Shown in pieces: positions 8,830-17,192 of a stretch of 46,985 nucleotides of DNA. The notes under the pieces were generated by a model. That model had not been told where the DNA came from and made no database searches. It saw only the letters and a program-made list of their open reading frames with translations. The position numbers and the translations under genes are program-made. The number at the start of each line of letters is the position of its first letter. Positions within the stretch are counted from its first letter, which is position 1. Source of the stretch: Hyphomicrobiaceae bacterium (lineage in GTDB: Bacteria > Pseudomonadota > Alphaproteobacteria > Rhizobiales > Ancalomicrobiaceae); the NCBI GenBank assembly GCA_016793065.1, contig JAEULV010000108.1:1-46985 (forward strand). The letters run 5' to 3'.

Positions 8830-10016
8830 TGCCCATGACCGCGATCGAACTCCGGAACGTCGACATCGTCTTTGGCGACCGCCAGCGCGAGGCGCTGGCG
8901 ATGATCGACCAGGGCTGCAGCCGCGACGAGATCCTCAAGGCCACCGGCTCGGTGCTCGGCGCCGCCGGCGTCAACCTGACCATCAGGGAAGGCGAGATCT
9001 GCGTGCTGATGGGCCTGTCCGGCTCGGGCAAGTCCACCATCCTGCGTGCCATCAACGGCCTCAATGCCGTCGCCCGCGGCGAGGTGCTGGTCGCCCATGT
9101 CGGCCAGATGGTCGACGTCTCCAGCTGCGCGCCCGAAACCCTGCGGGAACTGCGGCTGAAGCGCATTTCCATGGTGTTCCAGCAATTCGCCCTGCTGCCC
9201 TGGCGCACCGTGCGCGAGAATGTCGGCCTCGGCCTCGAGCTCCGGGGCATGGCCAGGGACGAACTGCGCGCCATCGTCGATACCAAGCTGGAAATGGTCG
9301 GCCTGTCGAAATGGGCCGAGAAATACGCCAACGAACTGTCCGGCGGCATGCAGCAGCGCGTCGGCCTCGCCCGCGCCTTCGCCACCGACGCCGACATCCT
9401 GCTGATGGACGAGCCGTTCTCGGCCCTCGACCCGCTGATCCGCGACAAGCTGCAGGACGAACTGCTCGATCTGCAGCGCGACCTGAAGAAGACCATCGTC
9501 TTCGTCAGCCACGACCTCGACGAGGCGATGAAGCTCGGCAACCAGATCGCCATCCTCGAGGGCGGCCACATCGTCCAGGCCGGCTCGGCCGAGGACATCC
9601 TGCTCAGGCCGTCCAACGACTACGTCCGCGAATTCGTCAAGCACGTGAACCCGCTCAACGTCCTCAAGGGCACCTCGCTGATGACCCCGGCCTCCGCCTT
9701 GCGCATGGCCGATCACGGCGTGCTGATCGACCGCGAGGGCCGCATCCGCGTCGGCCTCGACCCGGACGGCCGCCCGACCTCGCTCACCGTCGACGGTCAC
9801 GCCGGCCGCCTCGGCCACACCGTCGGCAAGGGGCCGCTCCGGATCGAGCCCTGCGACGTCATGGTTGCCTCGACCGAACTGAGCCTGCGCGATGCCATCG
9901 AACTGCGCCGCGCCACCGGCCAGCCGATCGTGCTGGTCGACGCGCTCGGCCGCATGGCCGGGTTGTGCGGCGACGAGGAGATCTACCGCGCGCTTTTGCA
10001 GCGGGGCGAGAATTGA
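8829..10016 (+). CDS. choV: Choline ABC transporter, ATP-binding protein
   Basis: Cytoplasmic ATPase of the choline importer, 395 residues. Walker A is GLSGSGKST at 62-70, the Q-loop is FQQFALLPWRTV, the signature LSGGMQQR starts at residue 170, and Walker B is ADILLMDEPFSALD followed by the switch FVSHDLDEAM. The long N-terminal extension and an insertion before Walker A are usual in ProV/ChoV proteins. The C-terminal 120 residues form the regulatory region with EFVKHVNPLNVLKG. The start overlaps the choW stop; ATG 8835 is an alternative two codons later. A dyad matching the GbdR-like boxes of this window lies just after the stop. Confidence 0.93.
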   Translation: MPMTAIELRNVDIVFGDRQREALAMIDQGCSRDEILKATGSVLGAAGVNLTIREGEICVLMGLSGSGKSTILRAINGLNAVARGEVLVAHVGQMVDVSSCAPETLRELRLKRISMVFQQFALLPWRTVRENVGLGLELRGMARDELRAIVDTKLEMVGLSKWAEKYANELSGGMQQRVGLARAFATDADILLMDEPFSALDPLIRDKLQDELLDLQRDLKKTIVFVSHDLDEAMKLGNQIAILEGGHIVQAGSAEDILLRPSNDYVREFVKHVNPLNVLKGTSLMTPASALRMADHGVLIDREGRIRVGLDPDGRPTSLTVDGHAGRLGHTVGKGPLRIEPCDVMVASTELSLRDAIELRRATGQPIVLVDALGRMAGLCGDEEIYRALLQRGEN

Positions 10017-10019
10017 GCC

Positions 10020-10037
10020 CTGCCGCAGATGCGACAG
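10020..10037. promoter_or_regulatory. GbdR-like box upstream of the DMG-dehydrogenase-like gene
   Basis: CTGCCG-CAGATG-CGACAG matches the CTGTCG-N6-CGACAG dyad found twice before the GlxA/GbdR-type regulator, with one mismatch. It lies 179 bases before the start at 10217, directly after the choV stop. Assignment to that regulator is inference. Confidence 0.6.
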
Positions 10038-10116
10038 GCGATGTCGAATAGGGATGAGCGCCGACCACCGTTTGCCTACCCCTTTACGGGCGAAGGTGGC
10101 CTGACAGGCCGGTGGC

Positions 10117-10138
10117 GGCGCGGCTGCGTTGCCGCGCC
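10117..10138. terminator. Hairpin between choV and the flavoprotein gene
   Basis: A perfect 8-bp GC-rich stem (10117-10124 with 10131-10138) closes on a 6-base loop. No T-run follows. It may attenuate read-through from choXWV or protect mRNA ends; function uncertain. Confidence 0.35.
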
Positions 10139-10216
10139 CGACCGTCTCCCCGGTGGAGTACGACCCGGGACCAGTCGCGGCGACCGCACAAACGACGGAT
10201 CGAAGGATTTAAGGCG

Positions 10217-12730
10217 ATGAGAACTGAGGCACGAGTGGTGGTGATCGGCGGCGGTGTGGTGGGCGTGTCGACGCTCTATCACCTGGCCAAGAAGGGCTGG
10301 TCGGACGTCGTCCTGATCGAGCGCAAGGAGCTGACCTCCGGCTCCACCTGGCACGCCGCCGGCCTGCTGCCGCTGTTCAATCTGTCCTACTCGGTCGGCC
10401 AGATCCACAAATACTCGGTCGAACTCTACAAGAGCCTCGAGGCCGAGACCGACCAGCCGGTCGGGCTGAAGCCGGTGTCCAACATCCGCCTCGCCCGGTC
10501 GAAGGACCGCATGGACGAATTCCTCTATTACAAGGGCGTCGCCGAAACCATCGGCGTCAAGGTCAACGTGCTGACGCCCGATGAGGTCAAGGAAATCTGG
10601 CCGCTGTGCGAGACCGACGGCATCATCGGCGCCATCCAGCATCCCGACGACGGCTACATCCAGCCTGCCGACCTGACCCAGGCGCTGGCCAAGGGCGCCC
10701 GCGCCATGGGCGCCGAGATCAACCGCTTTACCACCGTCACCGGCGTCGAGCGCACCGCCGCCGGCAAGTGGCTGGTCAAGACCGACAAGGGCGACATCAC
10801 CACCGACCACGTCGTCTGCGCCACCGGCAACTTCGCCCGCGAAACCGGCAAGATGTTCGGCATCGAGGTGCCGGTCATTCCGGTCGAGCACCAGTACATC
10901 GTCACCGAGCCCCATCCCGAGATCGTCGCCCGCCACAAGGCCGGCCTGCCGGAAATGGGCGTGCTGCGCGAGTCCGACAGTTCCTGGTACATGCGCGAGG
11001 AAAACGGCGGCCTGATCCTCGGCCCCTACGAGATCGGCGCCCCCTGCTGCTATGTCGACGGCCCCGATGCCAGCTCCGAATACGAGCTGTTCCAGGAAGA
11101 CCTCGACCGGCTCGCGCCCTATATCGAAACCGCCATCGCCCGCGTGCCGGCCTTTGGCGAGGTCGGCATCAAGAAGGTCTATAACGGCGCCATCGCCTAC
11201 ACCCCCGATGGCTCGCCCATCGTCGGCCCGGCCTGGGACCTGCCGAACGTGTGGCTGAACGAGGGCCATTCCTTCGGCATCACCGCCGCCGGCGGCGCCG
11301 GCTGGCAGCTGGCGGAATGGATCGTCGAGGGCGAACCGTCCATCGACATGATCGGCGTCGATCCGCGCCGCTTCGGCCCCTATGCCGGGCGCGGCTACCT
11401 GCGCACCAAGACCGAGGAAGCCTACGCCAACGTCTTCACCATGCACTACCCGGACGAGGAGCGCCAAGGCGCCCGGCCGCTGCGCCGCACCCCCTGCTAC
11501 GACCGCATGTCGGAGCTCGGCGCGGTGTTCGGTACCGTGTTCGGCTGGGAGCGTCCGGGCTGGTTCGCCCCCAAGGGTTATGAGCTGACCGCCGAGGACA
11601 AGAAGTTCGAGGACGTGCTCCTCAACCACAATCACCCCGCCCACCCCGCCGACGGCAAGCCGCCGCGCGAGAAGTGGTCCTTCCGCCGCTCCAACTACTT
11701 CAAGTATGTCGGCGAGGAATGCCGCCATGTGATGGACGCGGTCGGCCTGCAGGACATGTCGCCCTTCGCCAAGTTCGAGGTGACCGGCCCCGGCGCCGAA
11801 GCCTGGCTCGACGGACTCGTCGCCAACAAGCTGCCGAAAAAGACCGGCCGCATCGCGCTGACCCACATGCTGTCGAAAAACGGCGGCGTCCGCGCCGAGT
11901 TCACCATCATGAAGGAAGGCGAGGGCAAGTATTACCTCGTCTCCGCCGGCGCCATGGAGCGTCACGATTTCGACTATCTCACCAAGCTGCGGCCGCGCGA
12001 CGGTTCGGTCGACCTGCAGAAGGTCACCACCCAGCTGGGCGTGCTGGTCGTTGCCGGCCCGCGCTCGCGCGAGCTGTTGCAGAAGCTGACCGACACCGAT
12101 CTGTCGAATGCCGCCTTCCCCTGGCTTTCCGGCAAGACCGTGTCGATCGGCTGGGCCGAGACCCGGCTCCTGCGCGTCAACTTCGTCGGCGAACTCGGCT
12201 TCGAGCTGCATCATCCGATCGAGACGCAGAACTATCTGTTCGACCTGATCATGAAGGAAGGCGCCGCCTACGGCATCCGCCCCTTCGGCATCAAGACCAT
12301 GTCGTCCCTGTCGGTGGAAAAGTCCTACCGTCTGATTGGCCGCGAACTGTCGATCGAGTATTCGGCCTATGAATCGGCGCTCGACCGCTTCGTCCACCCC
12401 AACAAGGGCGCGTTCATCGGCCGCGACGCCCTGGTCGCCTGGCGCGAACGCGGCTTCAAGAACCGCTTCGTCACGCTGGAAGTTCTCGACGTTACCGATT
12501 GCGACGCCCGCGGGTCCGAGCCGATCCTCAAGAACGGCGAACTGGTCGGCCGCGTCACCAACGGCACCTATGGCTGGCGCATCGGCAAGTCGATCGCCCT
12601 CGCCATGGTCCGTCCGGATCTGGGTGAGGTCGGCAGTGAGCTCGATGTCGTCATCCTCGGCAGGAAGCACCGCGCCATCGTCATTCCGGAAAGCCCCTAC
12701 GACCCCGACAATCTGCGGCTTCGCGCCTGA
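10217..12730 (+). CDS. Dimethylglycine/sarcosine dehydrogenase-like FAD protein with GcvT domains
   Basis: An 837-residue flavoprotein that probably demethylates dimethylglycine (or sarcosine), passing the methyl carbon to THF as methylene-THF. Residues 1-370 are a DAO-type FAD domain (VVVIGGGVVGVSTLYHLAKK). H46 in SGSTWHAAGLLP is at the position that binds FAD covalently in DMG dehydrogenases. A FAO_M-type linker follows (about 370-430). Residues 480-835 are GcvT N- and C-terminal domains (MLSKNGGVRAEFTIMKEGEG, LVGRVTNGTYGWRIGKSIALA). The start ATG 10217 has AAGGA 9 bases upstream. It lies between choXWV and betA, in line with betaine catabolism. Which N-methylglycine it prefers cannot be read from sequence, so no symbol is given. 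Confidence 0.85.
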   Translation: MRTEARVVVIGGGVVGVSTLYHLAKKGWSDVVLIERKELTSGSTWHAAGLLPLFNLSYSVGQIHKYSVELYKSLEAETDQPVGLKPVSNIRLARSKDRMDEFLYYKGVAETIGVKVNVLTPDEVKEIWPLCETDGIIGAIQHPDDGYIQPADLTQALAKGARAMGAEINRFTTVTGVERTAAGKWLVKTDKGDITTDHVVCATGNFARETGKMFGIEVPVIPVEHQYIVTEPHPEIVARHKAGLPEMGVLRESDSSWYMREENGGLILGPYEIGAPCCYVDGPDASSEYELFQEDLDRLAPYIETAIARVPAFGEVGIKKVYNGAIAYTPDGSPIVGPAWDLPNVWLNEGHSFGITAAGGAGWQLAEWIVEGEPSIDMIGVDPRRFGPYAGRGYLRTKTEEAYANVFTMHYPDEERQGARPLRRTPCYDRMSELGAVFGTVFGWERPGWFAPKGYELTAEDKKFEDVLLNHNHPAHPADGKPPREKWSFRRSNYFKYVGEECRHVMDAVGLQDMSPFAKFEVTGPGAEAWLDGLVANKLPKKTGRIALTHMLSKNGGVRAEFTIMKEGEGKYYLVSAGAMERHDFDYLTKLRPRDGSVDLQKVTTQLGVLVVAGPRSRELLQKLTDTDLSNAAFPWLSGKTVSIGWAETRLLRVNFVGELGFELHHPIETQNYLFDLIMKEGAAYGIRPFGIKTMSSLSVEKSYRLIGRELSIEYSAYESALDRFVHPNKGAFIGRDALVAWRERGFKNRFVTLEVLDVTDCDARGSEPILKNGELVGRVTNGTYGWRIGKSIALAMVRPDLGEVGSELDVVILGRKHRAIVIPESPYDPDNLRLRA

Positions 12731-12734
12731 TCGA

Positions 12735-12770
12735 GACCGCGCGGCGGCGGGTTTGCGTCGCCGCGCGGTC
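12735..12770. terminator. Hairpin between the flavoprotein gene and betA
   Basis: A perfect 12-bp GC stem (12735-12746 with 12759-12770) around a 12-base loop sits in the 67-base gap. It lacks a T-tract, so it could lower read-through into betA or protect the upstream mRNA rather than fully terminate. Confidence 0.45.
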
Positions 12771-12797
12771 CACCCCTGAGCACCCCCCGGGAATCCC

Positions 12798-14453
12798 ATG
12801 CCCCAATTCGATTTCATCATCGTCGGCGCCGGTTCCGCCGGTTCCGTCCTTGCAAGCCGCCTGAGCGAGGACCCGGCCAACCGGGTTCTGGTGCTGGAAG
12901 CCGGCGGGTCCGACCGGTCGATCTTCATCCAGATGCCGACGGCGCTGTCGATCCCGATGAACAGCCGCAAGTACAACTGGTTCTACGAAACCGAGCCGGA
13001 ACCGCACCTCGGCGGCCGCCGTCTGCACGTGCCGCGCGGCAAGGTCATCGGCGGTTCCTCGTCGATCAACGGCATGGTCTACATTCGCGGCCACGCCCGC
13101 GACTTCGACAGCTGGGTCGATCAGGGCGCCGCCGGCTGGGGCTATGCCGACGTGCTGCCCTATTTCCGGCGCGCCGAAACCCGCGCCGCCGGCGGCGACG
13201 ACTATCGCGGCGGCGACGGCCCGCTCCACACCAGCTACGGCCGGCTGCGCAATCCGCTCTACCGCGCCTTCGTCCAGGCCGGCGTCGAGGCCGGTTATGC
13301 CGAGACCGACGACGTCAACGGCTTCCGTCAGGAAGGCTTCGGCCGGATGGACATGACCGTCCACAACGGCCAGCGCTGGTCCACCGCCAATGCCTATCTG
13401 AAGCCGGCGATGAAGCGGGCGAACCTCACGGTCCTGACCGGCGCCCTGACCCATCGGGTCGTGTTCGACGGCAAGCGCGCCGTCGGCGTCGAATATGAAA
13501 TCGGCGGTCGCCGCCAGATCGCCCGCGCCGCCCGCGAGGTGATCCTGTCGTCAGGCTCGATCGGTAGCCCGCATTTGCTGAAGCTCTCCGGCATCGGCCC
13601 CGGCGCCGAGCTGCGGGCGCACGGCATCGACGTCGTCGCCGATCGCCCCGGCGTCGGCGAGAACCTGCAGGATCATCTGGAATTCTATTTCCAGGTCGCC
13701 TGCACCCAGCCGATCACGCTCTATTCCAAGCTCGGGCTGATCCCGCGCGGCCTGATCGGCGTCGAATGGCTGCTGACCGGCAAGGGCCTCGGCGGCACCA
13801 ATCACTTCGAGACCTGCGGCTTCATCCGCTCCCGCGCCGGCATCGAGTACCCCGACATCCAGTTCCACTTCCTGCCGGCCGCCATCACCTATGACGGCAA
13901 CTCCATGGCCTCGGAACACGGCTTCCAGGCCCATGTCGGGCCGATGCGCTCGAAGTCGCGCGGGTTTGTCCGGCTGACCTCGCCCCATGCCGCCGACAAG
14001 CCGTCGATCCGCTTCAACTACATGAGCCATCCCGACGACTGGGAGGAAATGCGCGCCTGCGTCCGCCTCACCCGCGAGATCTTCGCGCAATCGGCCTTCG
14101 CCCCCTATCGCGGCCGCGAGATCCAGCCCGGCGCCGACGTCGTCACCGACGGGCAGATCGACGCCTTCGTCCGCGACAAGGTCGAGAGCGCCTATCACCC
14201 GTCATGCTCGGCCCGGATGGGCTCGGCCGCCGATCCGCTGGCCGTGGTCGATCCGCAGACGCGGGTGATCGGCGTCGAGGCGCTGCGCGTCGTCGACAGC
14301 TCGATCATGCCGTCGATCACCAACGGCAATCTCAACGCCCCGACGATCATGATCGGCGAAAAGGCCGCCGACATCATCCTCGGCAAGCCGTCGCTGCCCC
14401 GCTCCATTGCGCCGGTCCACGTCGCGCCGGATTGGCGGACGTCGCAACGCTGA
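12798..14453 (+). CDS. betA: Choline dehydrogenase (GMC oxidoreductase)
   Basis: BetA oxidises choline to betaine aldehyde at the membrane, passing electrons to the respiratory chain. The 551-residue protein is full length for the family. The N-terminal dinucleotide fold is [17 protein letters not shown] (GAGSAG at 10-15). GMC signatures are [20 protein letters not shown] and the [17 protein letters not shown] block. The active-site histidine is H467 in [11 protein letters not shown], with the partner region [26 protein letters not shown] at the C-terminus (its second catalytic position is Asn, as usual in BetA). It is separated from the betI-betB arm but lies in the same region. A related alcohol dehydrogenase is possible, but the context makes choline the natural substrate. 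Confidence 0.93.
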   Translation: MPQFDFIIVGAGSAGSVLASRLSEDPANRVLVLEAGGSDRSIFIQMPTALSIPMNSRKYNWFYETEPEPHLGGRRLHVPRGKVIGGSSSINGMVYIRGHARDFDSWVDQGAAGWGYADVLPYFRRAETRAAGGDDYRGGDGPLHTSYGRLRNPLYRAFVQAGVEAGYAETDDVNGFRQEGFGRMDMTVHNGQRWSTANAYLKPAMKRANLTVLTGALTHRVVFDGKRAVGVEYEIGGRRQIARAAREVILSSGSIGSPHLLKLSGIGPGAELRAHGIDVVADRPGVGENLQDHLEFYFQVACTQPITLYSKLGLIPRGLIGVEWLLTGKGLGGTNHFETCGFIRSRAGIEYPDIQFHFLPAAITYDGNSMASEHGFQAHVGPMRSKSRGFVRLTSPHAADKPSIRFNYMSHPDDWEEMRACVRLTREIFAQSAFAPYRGREIQPGADVVTDGQIDAFVRDKVESAYHPSCSARMGSAADPLAVVDPQTRVIGVEALRVVDSSIMPSITNGNLNAPTIMIGEKAADIILGKPSLPRSIAPVHVAPDWRTSQR

Positions 14454-14468
14454 GGGGCTGAAAGCACA

Positions 14469-14496
14469 ATGGGGACGCCGCGACCGACGCCCCCAT
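14469..14496. terminator. Weak hairpin in the betA/lysS convergent gap
   Basis: ATGGGG (14469-14474) pairs with CCCCAT (14491-14496) across 16 bases, followed by GCTCGTTT. It sits between the two converging stop codons. A poor terminator candidate, noted because nothing better is present in this 71-base gap. Confidence 0.25.
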
Positions 14497-14524
14497 GCTC
14501 GTTTCCGATCGATGCGCCGACGGC

Positions 14525-16225
14525 TCAGGCCGCCGACATGGCGATGCCCTTGCGGTCGGCGATCGACAGCTTGTAGGCCTCGTGTTCCGCCGCCAGCTCG
14601 CCCGAAACCGCCTTGGCGATCAGCGCCCGCGTCTCCGCGATGCCGTAGAGCGCCACGAACGAGCCGAAGCGCGGCCCGCGTTCCTCGCCGAGCAGCACCT
14701 GATAGAGCGCGTTGAACCACGCCTGGCCGACGCCGGTCTTGCCGTCCTTCATCACCTGCTGATAGGCCGGAAACGCCTTGCCGACCTCATAGACCGCATC
14801 CTGGATCACGCCGGCATCGGCGTCGGCGGCAAGCGCCGCCAGCCGGCCGTCGAGATCCGCCAGCGCCGCCTTCTCGGTCTCGTCCGGCAGCTTGAACGTC
14901 TTCTGCGGATGGACGAAATCGGCGAAGTAGCGCAAGGCGTAGCCGACCAGCCGATCGAGTTCCGGATGGTTCTCGGCGGTCACGCCGGCCATGTAGCGGG
15001 TGATGAAGCCCCACAACGTCTGGGAATTCGACGCATTTGACGCCGAAACCAGATTGAGCAGCATCGAGAACGACACCGGCACGTCAACCACCGGCGGGTT
15101 GCCCGAGAACATGTGCCAGACCGGGTTCGACACCTGCTGGTCGATGCTCTGGCGCTTGTAGGCATCAAGGAACTGGTAATATTCGTCGACATTGCGCGGA
15201 ATGACGTCGAAATACAGCTTCTTCGCCACCTTCGGCTCGCGATACATGAACAGCGACAGGCTCTCCGGCGAGGCATAGGTCAGCCACTCGTCGATGGTCA
15301 GGCCATTGCCCTTCGACTTGGAGATCTTGCCGCCCTTGTCGTCGAGGAACAGTTCGTAGTTGAACCCCTCCGGCGGCTCGGCGCCGAGCGCGCGGCAGAT
15401 CTTGCCCGAGGTCTTGACGTTGTCGATATGGTCCTTGCCCGACATTTCGTAGTCGACGCCGAGCGCCGCCCAGCGCAGCGCCCAGTCCGGCTTCCACTGC
15501 GCCTTGCAGCCGCCCGACAGTATCGACGTCTCGAACCGCTTGCCGGTTTCCGGGTCGCTCCAGACGATCGTGCCCCTGGCCGGATTACGCTCCTCGATCG
15601 GCACCTGCATGACGACGCCGGTCTCCGGATGCACCGGCAGGAACGGCGCATAGGTGCGCCGCCGCTCGTCGCGCAGCGTCGGCAGCATGATCTCCATCAC
15701 CGCGTCGTACCGCTCCAGCATCCGCAGCAGCATGTCGTCGAACTGGCCCTCGGCATAATAGTCCGTCGACGAGGCGAACTCGTAGTCGAAGCCAAACGTG
15801 TCGAGGAACCGCCGCAGCATGGCGTTGTTGTGATGGCCGAAGCTCTCGAACTCGCCGAACGGGTCCGGCACCTTGGTCAGCGGCTTGCCGAGGTTGGCGG
15901 TGAGCAGGTCGCGGTTCGGCACGTTGTCCGGCACCTTGCGCATGCCGTCCATGTCGTCGGAGAAGCACAGCAGCTTCGAGGCGATCTTGCCCTCGGTCAG
16001 CACATTGAAGGCATGCCGCACCATCGTGGTGCGGGCCACTTCGCCGAACGTGCCGATATGCGGCAGGCCGGACGGGCCGTAGCCGGTCTCGAACAGCACC
16101 ACGTCCTTTGGCTGGCGCTTCAGCCGCTCGACGATCTTTTTCGCCTCTTCGAACGGCCAGGCCTTGGAGCGGCCGGCCGCCGCGACGAGGGCGGGATCGA
16201 ATGCGAGCGTCGAAACTGCGGTCAT
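14525..16225 (-). CDS. lysS: Lysyl-tRNA synthetase, class I
   Basis: Charges tRNA-Lys with lysine. The 566-residue protein belongs to the class I (archaeal-type) LysRS found in most Alphaproteobacteria, not the class II enzyme of most other bacteria. The HIGH-like motif is PHIGTFGE (residues 55-62) and the KMSKS-like motif is KISKSKGN starting at K300. The lysine-site region [10 protein letters not shown] is intact. The frame is open upstream, but ATG 16225 gives the normal N-terminus and the family length. It converges with betA. Its leader contains a hairpin with a T-rich tail and a T-box-like string, described separately. Confidence 0.95.
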   Translation of the reverse strand: MTAVSTLAFDPALVAAAGRSKAWPFEEAKKIVERLKRQPKDVVLFETGYGPSGLPHIGTFGEVARTTMVRHAFNVLTEGKIASKLLCFSDDMDGMRKVPDNVPNRDLLTANLGKPLTKVPDPFGEFESFGHHNNAMLRRFLDTFGFDYEFASSTDYYAEGQFDDMLLRMLERYDAVMEIMLPTLRDERRRTYAPFLPVHPETGVVMQVPIEERNPARGTIVWSDPETGKRFETSILSGGCKAQWKPDWALRWAALGVDYEMSGKDHIDNVKTSGKICRALGAEPPEGFNYELFLDDKGGKISKSKGNGLTIDEWLTYASPESLSLFMYREPKVAKKLYFDVIPRNVDEYYQFLDAYKRQSIDQQVSNPVWHMFSGNPPVVDVPVSFSMLLNLVSASNASNSQTLWGFITRYMAGVTAENHPELDRLVGYALRYFADFVHPQKTFKLPDETEKAALADLDGRLAALAADADAGVIQDAVYEVGKAFPAYQQVMKDGKTGVGQAWFNALYQVLLGEERGPRFGSFVALYGIAETRALIAKAVSGELAAEHEAYKLSIADRKGIAMSAA

Positions 16226-16288
16226 GATGCGTACTCTCGAAGGACTGCGCCGGGTGCGCGTGGCGCCGCGGCGGCGGGATCGATTGGC

Positions 16289-16330
16289 GAAAACAACAAA
16301 GCCGCCGCAACCGGTTGATCGGCGCGGCGG
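16289..16330 (-). terminator. Hairpin with T-rich tail upstream of lysS
   Basis: On the minus strand a 7-bp stem (16330-16324 with 16308-16302) and 15-base loop are followed by CTTTGTTGTTTTC. It lies about 45 bases after the stop of the hypothetical gene at 16374 and about 65 bases before lysS. It may end that upstream transcript or act as an attenuator for lysS. Confidence 0.55.
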
Positions 16331-16339
16331 TGCCACCTT
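16327..16339 (-). promoter_or_regulatory. T-box-like core string in the lysS leader (doubtful)
   Basis: The minus strand reads AAGGTGGCACCGC, close to the T-box core AGGGTGGNACCGCG of Firmicutes, and is followed at once by the hairpin at 16289-16330. A full T-box would need a stem I with a Lys specifier, which would have to lie inside the upstream coding region. Probably coincidence. Confidence 0.15.
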
Positions 16340-16373
16340 GTAGCACTTTCATTCGGGCAGGGAACCCGCAAAC

Positions 16374-17003
16374 TCACCGATCGGCCGTCTCGCGCCGGCC
16401 CAGATCCACCAGCGCGGCGGCAACCGCGTCGAGATCGGCCGCCTTCACCCACTCCGCATGGATGCCGCAGAGGAAGAGCCGCAGATTGTTGCGCACCAGC
16501 TCGGCATCGAGCGCCCTGAGGCTGGCATGGATCGGCAGCCGCCCCATGAACTCGCCGTGGCTGGCGAGCGGAATGTCGCGCACCGGCTTCACCGCCGCGA
16601 GCGCCACCCGCCGTAGCCGAGGCCCGATCTCGGCGGCCTCGCCGGCAAAGGCCCGGGCGGCGCTGTCGGGCGGGGCAAAGCCGGCGACCGCCTGTTCGGC
16701 CACGATGACGACGCCCTCGGTCAACCGGGTCCGCTCGCCGGCGACCCGCGCCCGCGCCTCGCCCTCGATCATCTCCATCAAATAGGCCAGCGCCAGCGGC
16801 AGGTTCGACCACGTCGCCAGGTCGATCGCCGCCTTGAACTCGGCCTCGTGAAACAGCTTTTCCCAATTGGTGCCGGCACGGGCGCGTGCATATTCCCAGA
16901 CGCATTTCTGCACCAGGAACGAGGCGCGGCTGCGGACGAACGCGACGGTCGCCTCGACATCGCCGATGCGCGGGCGCCGGCGGAACAGATCGAACAAGCC
17001 CAT
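16374..17003 (-). CDS. Conserved hypothetical protein, 209 residues
   Basis: The protein starts MGLFDLFRRRPRIGDVEATV and contains RASFLVQKCVWEYARARAG, then ALAYLMEMIEGEARARV. It is mostly helical, has no signal peptide or membrane segment, and looks cytoplasmic. Similar proteins exist in Rhizobiales, sometimes labelled esterase, but no hydrolase motif (GxSxG with a proper context) is visible and no function is claimed. ATG 17003 gives the conserved-looking MxLFxxFRR start; ATG 17036 is an in-frame alternative adding 11 residues. It is upstream of lysS on the same strand and diverges from the hybrid histidine kinase. Confidence 0.7.
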   Translation of the reverse strand: MGLFDLFRRRPRIGDVEATVAFVRSRASFLVQKCVWEYARARAGTNWEKLFHEAEFKAAIDLATWSNLPLALAYLMEMIEGEARARVAGERTRLTEGVVIVAEQAVAGFAPPDSAARAFAGEAAEIGPRLRRVALAAVKPVRDIPLASHGEFMGRLPIHASLRALDAELVRNNLRLFLCGIHAEWVKAADLDAVAAALVDLGRRETADR

Positions 17004-17192
17004 CGCCTGAGGCGCCTCCCGCGCCGGATACCCCATGCCGCCCCGAAAGCCCCCGCCGCGCCTCCCGCCCGCATCGACAAGACCGTCGGACAGCGGCGTC
17101 GGACATGGACTTCGCCGGGCGAACGTGCTCGACTTCCGGCAACGAACGAGCCGGCATTGGCCCCGGCGGACAACAGTGGCGGAACCACGAGC

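Noticed and set aside
10076..12976. 966-codon open frame on the minus strand opposite the DMG-dehydrogenase-like gene
   Set aside because: No recognisable domain, composition typical of an antisense frame, and it runs across the well-supported flavoprotein gene and two gaps.
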